Assembly (NCBI GenBank): GCA_001791115.1 | Contig: MGDZ01000024.1 | Span: 1 to 7,657 of the forward strand | Reading direction: 5' to 3' | Length of the DNA stretch: 7,657 bases | Source: Candidatus Uhrbacteria bacterium RIFCSPHIGHO2_02_FULL_57_19 | GTDB taxonomy: Bacteria; Patescibacteriota; Patescibacteriia; 2-12-FULL-57-11 | Part shown: positions 1 through 4,247 of the stretch, piece by piece | Layout of the letters: every line of letters begins with the position of its first letter | Numbering within the stretch: position 1 is the first letter of the stretch | Program-made: the position numbers and the translations under genes | Notes under the pieces: model-generated | Databases searched by the model: none | Seen by the model: only the letters and a program-made list of their open reading frames with translations | Told to the model about the DNA's origin: nothing

Positions 1-2
1 CG

Positions 3-1025
3 ACTCTCTCCGCCTCGGCTGTCGGCAGTTCTTATTCCTGGGTTGATATAATTTTTGCGCCTTCGATTACGCTCAATGACGAAACACGCTATTGGATCGC
101 CATTGACTCGGATTACAACGCCACAAGATACTACCAATGGGTCATTGACGCCCCCGGCTCATACGGGGATGGCAAGGGCATGACCTCGAATAACTGGAAC
201 GCGGCAACGCCGGTCTGGACCGACGCTAACGGGGATTTGGCCTTCAAGACCTATTACATGACGTCGGACAACGAAGGCGAGATTAAAAGCGTGACAGTCG
301 GAGGCGATGCTTACGGCAATACCATTGAGGATTCAATAGTACAAGGCGACGCTTATTATCAGGAAATAGAGGACACCACGGTAAATGGAGCATCTTTCCC
401 GGGCAGTCCAGATCCCACCCCCAAGGCACTTCCTATTACTCAAGCTCAAATAGACGCCTGGAAGGCCGAGGCGGTCGCCGGAGGCACCATTACCGGAAAC
501 TATTCGCCGCCCTCGAGTCAAACTGTTTATCTTGGACCAAAAAAAATCACTGGCGATCTCATTCTTGATAATAACCAAACTTTGGTGGTTACCGGCACTC
601 TTTACGTGCAAGGCAACATTGACGTGGACAATAATGGCTCTATTCAACTCGATCCATCCTTTACATCTTTTTCCGGCGCGCTGGTTGCCGACGGCTGGAT
701 CCACATGCAGAATAACGGCGCTTTTCAAGGATCGGGAAATCCATCGTCATTTCTGATGATGCTGACCACAGCCGAGGACGGCACCCACCATGACGCGGCC
801 ATTGATTTGCACAACAATGTCGGCGAAGGAACTATCTTTTACGCCGCGAACGGTTTGGTTTACCTCCACAACGGTGTTGCCGCGGCCCAGCTTACTGCCG
901 AGTCCCTTTATCTTAACAACCTTGCCACGGTGATTTACAACCAGAACTTGGCCAATTTGAGTTTTCTTGGCAACGCCCCGGGACTCCATGAATGGGAATT
1001 CATTCCGGGAAGTCGAAGCGAGTAG
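3..1025 (+). CDS. Secreted beta-rich surface protein, 5'-truncated
   Basis: The frame is open from the first bases of the window, so the ATG at 180 is internal; 340 residues are visible and the N-terminus, with any signal peptide, is missing. Residues about 1-85 (YWIAIDSD, YYQWVID, then NWN, PVWTD and GDLAFKTY) resemble the jelly-roll 'choice-of-anchor' module of bacterial surface proteins. Residues 101-128 hold two 14-residue repeats starting GDAY and containing IED. Residues about 182-217 (ITGDLILDNNQTLVVTG and on) are a regular beta pattern like a beta-helix or bactofilin-like coil, and the C-terminal third is also beta-rich. No catalytic motif and no C-terminal anchor is seen. It ends 19 nt before pilM, so a pilus-associated or adhesive extracellular role is plausible, but that is inferred from context. 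The architecture is familiar from Patescibacteria hypothetical proteins. Function unknown. Confidence 0.7.
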   Translation, partial: TLSASAVGSSYSWVDIIFAPSITLNDETRYWIAIDSDYNATRYYQWVIDAPGSYGDGKGMTSNNWNAATPVWTDANGDLAFKTYYMTSDNEGEIKSVTVGGDAYGNTIEDSIVQGDAYYQEIEDTTVNGASFPGSPDPTPKALPITQAQIDAWKAEAVAGGTITGNYSPPSSQTVYLGPKKITGDLILDNNQTLVVTGTLYVQGNIDVDNNGSIQLDPSFTSFSGALVADGWIHMQNNGAFQGSGNPSSFLMMLTTAEDGTHHDAAIDLHNNVGEGTIFYAANGLVYLHNGVAAAQLTAESLYLNNLATVIYNQNLANLSFLGNAPGLHEWEFIPGSRSE

Positions 1026-1029
1026 AAAG

Positions 1030-1038
1030 TGGTAGAAT
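1030..1038 (+). promoter_or_regulatory. Extended -10 promoter of pilM (leaderless)
   Basis: TGGTAGAAT is a TGn extension followed by TAGAAT, five of six matches to TATAAT. The expected transcription start, seven bases after the last T, falls on or next to the A of the pilM ATG at 1045. No convincing -35 box lies at 17 bp and there is no Shine-Dalgarno sequence, so the mRNA would be leaderless. Predicted from sequence only. Confidence 0.5.
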
Positions 1039-1044
1039 GTTTCT

Positions 1045-2097
1045 ATGCCGCAACCGTCTTTATCAATCACCTCCAAGCCGCCCATCGGACTCGACCTGGG
1101 CGAGCTTTCCATGAAAGCCGTCTGGATCGATTCTCGAGGAATTCTCCAGGCCTCGGCTGAACTGCCGGTTGAGCCGGGAGTCTATGAACGGGGGATAATC
1201 CGCGACCCGACGGCCGCCCGCGGTGTCTTGACAGCTCTTCTGGCCAAACTGCGTATTCCCGGCCGGGTTTCGGAAGTGACGGTGAGTATTCCCGAATCCA
1301 AAGGATTTTTAAAAATCATCGAACTGCCCAGGGGTTTGAAACCCAAAGAGATCGGCCCGACCGTCAGAGATGAGATTCAGCATCATTTTCCGGTCAAAAA
1401 AGACGAGGTCGTCTTTGACTGGCAGATTGCTCCGATCCAGAAGCCGGAAAGCGAACTGGTGAGCGTTCTTATTGCCGCCGCCCCTCGGAGTGTGGTCGAG
1501 GGCGTTGTTTCTTTTTTGGAGGGATCCGGTCTGCGGGTTCGGGGCGTTTCCATCGAAACCGTGGCCGCGGCTAACGCCCTTCAGCCGGTCGAGGCCCCCT
1601 GGCAACCGTCCATCTTGGCCGACCTAGGAGCCAGTCGGACCAGTCTGGCCCTGGTCGCCTTCGGCACGCTGGCCATGAGCGTTTCCGTGCCGCTTTCAGG
1701 CGAGTTGATTACCAGGGAAGTGGCCGCCGCTCTGGGAACGGGAAAAGACGAGGCGGAAAAACAGAAAATTTCCTGCGGTCTTGATGAACGTGCTTGCCCC
1801 AAGGCCTACCCGGCAATTGAGAGTCTTTTCGCCGAGCTGGCCAGATCCATCAGCGAGTTGTCGGCTTGGAGCCAGCGCGCTTACGGAGAGAGGCCGAAGA
1901 AAGTCATCCTTTCCGGAGGGGGAGCGCTGACCAAAAAGCTTCCCGAGTATCTCTTGGAGAAAACCGGGCTTCCCGCCGAGGTCGGCAATCCTTTGGTTAA
2001 TATTAAATCAACCGCCAAGAATGAGGTTATCGGCGAGCCGATCCGTTTTGCCACGGCCGTTGGCTTGGCTCTCTCCGGTGCGGCCTTCGGACATTAG
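1045..2097 (+). CDS. pilM: Type IV pilus assembly protein PilM (actin-like ATPase)
   Basis: This 350-residue protein has the actin/FtsA-like fold of PilM: the phosphate-1 loop near residues 14-26 (IGLDLGELSMKAV), a second phosphate loop at 192-199 (ADLGASRT) and the adenosine motif at 287-294 (VILSGGGA). The length is normal for PilM. There is no membrane segment, so it is cytoplasmic. PilM is known to bind ATP and the short N-terminal tail of PilN, coupling the cytoplasmic motor side of the type IV pilus machine to the inner-membrane PilN/PilO pair. The gene order pilM-pilN-pilO, with only one base between the pilM stop and the pilN start, fits this. The ATG at 1045 is chosen because it precedes the conserved IGLDLG strand and sits about 7 nt behind an extended -10 box. 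Confidence 0.93.
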   Translation: MPQPSLSITSKPPIGLDLGELSMKAVWIDSRGILQASAELPVEPGVYERGIIRDPTAARGVLTALLAKLRIPGRVSEVTVSIPESKGFLKIIELPRGLKPKEIGPTVRDEIQHHFPVKKDEVVFDWQIAPIQKPESELVSVLIAAAPRSVVEGVVSFLEGSGLRVRGVSIETVAAANALQPVEAPWQPSILADLGASRTSLALVAFGTLAMSVSVPLSGELITREVAAALGTGKDEAEKQKISCGLDERACPKAYPAIESLFAELARSISELSAWSQRAYGERPKKVILSGGGALTKKLPEYLLEKTGLPAEVGNPLVNIKSTAKNEVIGEPIRFATAVGLALSGAAFGH

Positions 2098-2098
2098 T

Positions 2099-2629
2099 AT
2101 GATCCTCTTAAACCTCCTGCCCTCGGAAAAACGGCGGGAAGTCAACCTTCAGCATTCCAACCGTCTGGTGCTGTCCATCGCCCTTATTTCGATGTCCGCG
2201 CTCCTGGCCAGTCTTATGCTCATCGGAGTGCGCACCCTGGTGGCCATGCGCATTTCCGCGGTGATCAGCGGCCCTTCAAATGCCGAGCAGGCCGAGGTGA
2301 CTCCCAGGGTGGAGGAGGTCAACCGGATGGTAGCCGCGGTCGAAGAGATCCAGTCCAGGAGTTTCTTTCCCAGCGGGCCGCTGGCCGCGCTTTCACGACT
2401 GACTGCTCAAAAGGTGGTTATCGACAAGATCGGTTTTGAGGTCTCTTCCGGAAGAATAAACATTTCCGGCGCGGCCGAGAGCCGCGAGGCGCTGATCTCT
2501 TTCCGCGACGCTCTCGAGGCCAGCCCGGAGTTTTCTTTCGTTCAGGTTCCGGCCGAAAGTCTGGTGCGTCAGGCGCAGCTGTCTTTTACTCTCACGGCCG
2601 AAGTGGACGTGCCGACCCTTGGGCCGTAA
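2099..2629 (+). CDS. pilN: Type IV pilus assembly protein PilN
   Basis: The start is placed at the ATG at 2099, one base after the pilM stop, because it gives the family's characteristic N-terminus MILLNLLPSEKRRE: the INLLP-type tail that docks into PilM, then basic residues. A longer reading from 2021 would overlap pilM and bury this tail. One transmembrane helix spans about residues 22-44, followed by a helical stretch to about residue 100 and an alpha/beta ferredoxin-like domain from about 106 to the end (VVIDKIGFEV, INISGAA, FRDALE). At 176 residues it is slightly short but normal for PilN. It is a bitopic inner-membrane protein that pairs with PilO to form the alignment complex. It is probably translationally coupled to pilM, since no ribosome binding site is visible. 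Confidence 0.9.
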   Translation: MILLNLLPSEKRREVNLQHSNRLVLSIALISMSALLASLMLIGVRTLVAMRISAVISGPSNAEQAEVTPRVEEVNRMVAAVEEIQSRSFFPSGPLAALSRLTAQKVVIDKIGFEVSSGRINISGAAESREALISFRDALEASPEFSFVQVPAESLVRQAQLSFTLTAEVDVPTLGP

Positions 2630-2704
2630 AGGGCTCTCTCTGTTAATCCGCGTAATCCGTTCTAACCTGCCTGCCGGCAGGCAGGTCCGCGTAATCCGCG
2701 CCCT
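2630..2704. repeat. Repeat-filled pilN-pilO spacer
   Basis: These 75 bases interrupt an otherwise tightly packed operon. They contain a TAATCCGCG tandem motif: one intact copy of TAATCCGCGTAATCCG at 2644-2659, and a second copy at 2663-2700 that is split by the 20-bp palindrome at 2666-2685. The 13-mer TCCGCGTAATCCG appears as an exact direct repeat at 2647-2659 and 2686-2698. No promoter or ribosome binding site is evident, and no ATG, GTG or TTG codon in the pilO frame lies in it. Confidence 0.75.
2666..2685. repeat. 20-bp palindrome CCTGCCTGCCGGCAGGCAGG, copy 1
   Basis: This is a perfect palindrome (22 bp counting the flanking A and T). Deleting exactly these 20 bases joins TAA to TCCGCG and restores an uninterrupted TAATCCGCGTAATCCG copy identical to the one at 2644-2659. 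That indicates insertion into an older repeat without a target duplication. Confidence 0.9.
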
Positions 2705-3241
2705 ACGAAATTTCGCATAAAAAATCCGCTGGTAGTCCTGGTTGCCGTTTTTTTGCCGTCGCTTTTGGTGACCATCGGATTTCTTCTGGTTCCGTCCCTG
2801 CGAAGCATCTACGACCAGTCGCTCTACAGCCGCGGGCTGGTTGACCAGGTTTTTCGGGCTTATGTGGCCCGCCGGCCGCTCTACGGCTTGCTGCAAGAGG
2901 CCAAAAGAAACAAGGCGGCCATTGCTCCGATTTTCGAGAAGGCCGAAGTAAGGCCGGAAGACCAGCTGGAAGTGATCACTTTTTTGGAAAGCCGGGCGGC
3001 CAGCGCCGGAATCCGTCAAAAGATCACTCTTGATTTTGAAAAAAGCCGCAATGAAAGGGGACTCAGGGTGTCGCCGGTGACTCTCGAGATTGAAGGCCCG
3101 TTCCCGGAGCTGGCGGCCTATCTCTCGGAGCTGGAACGTTCCGATCGTTATTTTCAGATGGCCAATGTGGAGTTCGGCCGCGCGCCCGAGGCCTTTGGCG
3201 GAACCAGGATGACTGTCCGGGCGCTGTTTTTCATTCGATAA
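2705..3241 (+). CDS. pilO: Type IV pilus assembly protein PilO, probable ACG start
   Basis: Read from the ACG at 2705 the protein has 178 residues: TKFRIKNP, then one long hydrophobic helix (about 8-32), a helical/coiled stretch to about 95, and an alpha/beta domain with the PilO signature at about 124-156 (VTLEIEGPFPELAAYLSELE). PilO is a bitopic inner-membrane partner of PilN. The first conventional start in frame is TTG at 2753, but that begins in the middle of the membrane helix and loses the basic KFRIK residues that should stay in the cytoplasm. The frame is open back to 2666 and holds no ATG, GTG or TTG before 2753. A single change, ACG to ATG, would give a textbook N-terminus, MKFRIKNP. 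So this is either a rare non-AUG start, a mutation, or a base error. Identity is supported by position after pilM-pilN, by topology and by the domain; the exact start is uncertain. Confidence 0.8.
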   Translation, partial: TKFRIKNPLVVLVAVFLPSLLVTIGFLLVPSLRSIYDQSLYSRGLVDQVFRAYVARRPLYGLLQEAKRNKAAIAPIFEKAEVRPEDQLEVITFLESRAASAGIRQKITLDFEKSRNERGLRVSPVTLEIEGPFPELAAYLSELERSDRYFQMANVEFGRAPEAFGGTRMTVRALFFIR

Positions 3242-3244
3242 TCC

Positions 3245-3261
3245 CGGAGGTCCAACCTCCG
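3245..3261 (+). promoter_or_regulatory. Hairpin containing a GGAGG Shine-Dalgarno core
   Basis: CGGAGGT, loop CCA, ACCTCCG: a perfect 7-bp stem with a 3-base loop, just after the pilO stop. The left arm carries the only full GGAGG in this intergenic gap, but it lies 20 nt from the next ATG (3271), too far for standard use, and it would be paired in the stem. It could be an mRNA-stabilising or translation-modulating hairpin, or one of the short palindromic repeats of this genome. Confidence 0.5.
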
Positions 3262-3270
3262 AAGTGCAGT

Positions 3271-3543
3271 ATGGCCAGAATCTTCCATTGGATCGGGGAC
3301 CGTTTGGTGGGCATCACCGTCTTTTTTATCGGGTTGGGGTTTTTGGCCTTGGTGGCTTTCATAGTTTTCGGCCTGACCAGCATCTTTTCCGATCTGCAGC
3401 TGGCTGCCAAATTTTTCAACACATCGCGTTACTACCCTGAACGGATTCTTGATCCCTCATTGGCCCTGCGCCGCCACGGAGAAAAAACGGAACTGCCGGT
3501 CATCGTCGCGGATGATGTGCCGGACATCTTCGTTATAAGATGA
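3271..3543 (+). CDS. Small single-pass membrane protein of the pilus block
   Basis: This 90-residue protein has a basic, amphipathic start (MARIFHWIGDR), one strong transmembrane helix at about 12-38 (LVGITVFFIGLGFLALVAF and on), and a polar tail of about 50 residues ending in DDVPDIFVIR. I do not recognise the family. It follows pilO by 29 nt on the same strand, so it is probably the last gene of the pilMNO operon and an inner-membrane accessory protein; a PilP-like role cannot be shown, as there is no lipobox. Its stop codon is odd: the T of TGA comes from the AAGAT target site and the GA from the terminal repeat of the element inserted at 3542. Removing the element with one AAGAT copy would leave TAA at the same codon, so the protein length is unchanged by the insertion. 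Confidence 0.7.
   Translation: MARIFHWIGDRLVGITVFFIGLGFLALVAFIVFGLTSIFSDLQLAAKFFNTSRYYPERILDPSLALRRHGEKTELPVIVADDVPDIFVIR
3537..3541. repeat. Left target-site duplication AAGAT
   Basis: AAGAT directly precedes the left terminal repeat and is matched by AAGAT at 3743-3747 after the right one. The last base is also the first base of the TGA stop of the upstream gene. Confidence 0.8.
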
Positions 3544-3583
3544 GACTGTAGAAGAACTCCATTTCTACTGCGATCACGCTGTT

Positions 3584-3603
3584 CCTGCCTGCCGGCAGGC
3601 AGG
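3584..3603. repeat. 20-bp palindrome, copy 2 (left arm of foldback element)
   Basis: It is identical to the copy at 2666-2685 and lies immediately inside the 12-bp inner inverted repeat. Removing exactly 20 bases extends that inner repeat to 14 bp: GATCACGCTGTTTC then pairs fully with GAAACAGCGTGATC at 3678-3691. This indicates that the palindrome inserted after the element existed. Confidence 0.9.
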
Positions 3604-3697
3604 TCGGCTGCAAAATCGCCTCAGCTCCTCCGCTTATACTGCGTATAAACATCGTCGCTGATACGATTTTTCGCCCAGAAACAGCGTGATCTCGCTA

Positions 3698-3717
3698 CCT
3701 GCCTGCCGGCAGGCAGG
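3698..3717. repeat. 20-bp palindrome, copy 3 (right arm of foldback element)
   Basis: It is identical to the other two copies, but sits between the outer and inner inverted repeats of the right arm, a different position from the left-arm copy. Without it the spacer between inner and outer repeats is 13 bases, against 12 on the left, so the arms become symmetrical. It therefore looks like a separate insertion event. Confidence 0.9.
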
Positions 3718-3742
3718 CGAAAGCGAGTTCTTCTACAGTCTC

Positions 3743-3747
3743 AAGAT
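3743..3747. repeat. Right target-site duplication AAGAT
   Basis: AAGAT directly follows the right terminal repeat. Joined to the following AA it would recreate the ancestral TAA stop of the small membrane gene after removal of the element. It also abuts the A6 tract used, on the other strand, by the terminator of the receiver gene. Confidence 0.8.
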
Positions 3748-3771
3748 AAAAAATATCGTCTCTTAGAGACG
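3748..3771 (-). terminator. Intrinsic terminator of the minus-strand receiver gene
   Basis: Read on the minus strand, CGTCTCTAAGAGACG (3771 to 3757) folds into a G+C-containing hairpin of 6-7 bp and is followed after ATA by six T residues (3753 to 3748). It lies about 35 bp beyond the receiver stop codon at 3807-3809. On the plus strand there is no T tract after the stem, so it should act in one direction only. Confidence 0.7.
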
Positions 3772-3796
3772 AAGACGATAACGTCTCTAAGAGACG
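3757..3796. repeat. Paired 15-bp inverted repeats, each self-complementary
   Basis: CGTCTCTTAGAGACG (3757-3771) and its exact reverse complement CGTCTCTAAGAGACG (3782-3796) are 10 bases apart. Each arm can fold on itself or pair with the other. A second option overlaps: TATCGTC (3754-3760) with GACGATA (3774-3780). The inner arm forms the terminator stem of the minus-strand gene. The rest of the 3544-3806 stretch is the foldback element; no gene is seen there. Confidence 0.7.
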
Positions 3797-3806
3797 TGAG
3801 GTGCGG

Positions 3807-4178
3807 TTACAGGTATTTCTTGGCCAAAGCCACTACCTCGGCCAAACTTGTTTGGGATTTGACCACGAAATCCTTGACTCCCAGCGCCTCGGCCTTTCGG
3901 TAGTACTCGTCCTCGGGATAGTTGGTGATGACCACCACCGGCAGGGCGGCTAAACTGCGATCTTTGTGTTTGCGCAACCGCTCCAGGAGTTCGAAACCAA
4001 AAAGGCGCGGCAGAAGAAGATCGAGCAGGATCAAGTCCGGTTTTTGCTCGAGGATCATCTGATAGCCGGCTTCTCCGTCAAAAGCCAGTTCAACCTCCAG
4101 GCCCTCGTTGGACAATTCGGCGCGGAGGGTACGAGCCATGATCTTGTCGTCTTCGATAATCAGAATTCGTTTAGCCAT
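3807..4178 (-). CDS. CheY-like single-domain response regulator
   Basis: This 123-residue protein is a lone receiver domain. The start is MAKRILIIEDD, with acidic residues E9, D10 and D11, phospho-acceptor D53 (LILLDLLLP), switch T85 followed by N86, and conserved K107. No output domain follows, so it should act by binding a partner when phosphorylated. The frame is open up to an ATG at 4226, but the extra 16 residues (MKTNSSLSTTPYTLSN) come from a degenerate CTATCC/CTACCC-type tract and precede the conserved beta-1 strand, so the start at 4178 is preferred. It is transcribed away from the glycosyltransferase gene and towards the pilus block, and has its own terminator. It closely resembles the other two receivers in the window (LLDLLLP; T/S-N; V/IK-S/T), so it may share the kinase encoded at 6051-7196. 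Its partner is unknown. Confidence 0.9.
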   Translation of the reverse strand: MAKRILIIEDDKIMARTLRAELSNEGLEVELAFDGEAGYQMILEQKPDLILLDLLLPRLFGFELLERLRKHKDRSLAALPVVVITNYPEDEYYRKAEALGVKDFVVKSQTSLAEVVALAKKYL

Positions 4179-4187
4179 ATTTGAGAG

Positions 4188-4193
4188 GGTATA
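4188..4193 (-). promoter_or_regulatory. Possible -10 box of the minus-strand receiver
   Basis: On the minus strand TATACC lies 9 bases before the ATG at 4178, which would give a leader of only about three bases. It matches TATAAT at four of six positions and sits in a biased pyrimidine tract, so it is a weak candidate. An alternative is TATGTT at 4235-4230, which would start transcription near the ATG at 4226. Confidence 0.25.
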
Positions 4194-4225
4194 GGGGGTA
4201 GTGGATAGTGAGGAGTTGGTTTTCA

Positions 4226-4234
4226 TGATAACAT
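4226..4234 (+). promoter_or_regulatory. Possible extended -10 promoter of the glycosyltransferase
   Basis: TGATAACAT is a TGn extension followed by TAACAT (four of six to TATAAT). The predicted start at about 4241 leaves a 7-base leader before the ATG at 4248 and no room for a Shine-Dalgarno sequence. It overlaps, on the other strand, a candidate box for the divergent receiver gene. Confidence 0.35.
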
Positions 4235-4247
4235 AACCAACAAGTTT

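Larger units (their letters stand above)
3542..3742. mobile_element. 201-bp foldback element (MITE-like) with TIRs and TSD
   Basis: The terminal inverted repeats are perfect over 18 bp: GAGACTGTAGAAGAACTC at 3542-3559 and its reverse complement at 3725-3742. Identical AAGAT pentamers flank it at 3537-3541 and 3743-3747, the mark of a transposase-made target duplication. Inside are further nested inverted pairs: GATCACGCTGTT (3572-3583) with 3680-3691, AAAATCG (3612-3618) with 3664-3670, TCAGC (3621-3625) with 3657-3661, and TTATAC (3634-3639) with 3643-3648 around a TGC loop. The whole element can therefore fold into one long imperfect hairpin. No ORF of note lies in it and no transposase is in the window, so it is non-autonomous. 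It carries two copies of the 20-bp palindrome, apparently later insertions. I cannot assign the insertion sequence family from the ends. Confidence 0.85.

Noticed and set aside
180..182. ATG at 180 as the start of the surface protein
   Set aside because: The frame continues upstream to the window edge with protein-like sequence (YWIAIDSDYN and so on) belonging to the same domain.
747..1112. A minus-strand frame opposite the end of the surface protein and the start of pilM
   Set aside because: It would cover the pilM promoter and start, and shows no family features.
2021..2098. An upstream start for pilN overlapping the end of pilM
   Set aside because: The 26 extra residues are Ser/Pro/Arg-rich frame-shadow of pilM, and the known PilN tail (ILLNLLP) begins at the ATG at 2099.
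2644..2700. CRISPR-like array
   Set aside because: There are only two repeat copies of 13-16 bases with one interrupted spacer, no leader and no cas gene.
2753..2755. TTG as the start of pilO
   Set aside because: It lies inside the hydrophobic helix; the upstream in-frame codons encode the missing half of that helix and its basic flank. It is kept as an alternative, not preferred.
2393..3019. A 208-codon minus-strand frame spanning pilN, the spacer and pilO
   Set aside because: The composition is rich in Arg, Gln and Gly with no domain, and it is opposite two well-supported genes.
3542..3742. A tRNA or other classical structured RNA gene
   Set aside because: The folding is a single long foldback bounded by terminal repeats and a target duplication, with no tRNA features; a mobile element explains it better.
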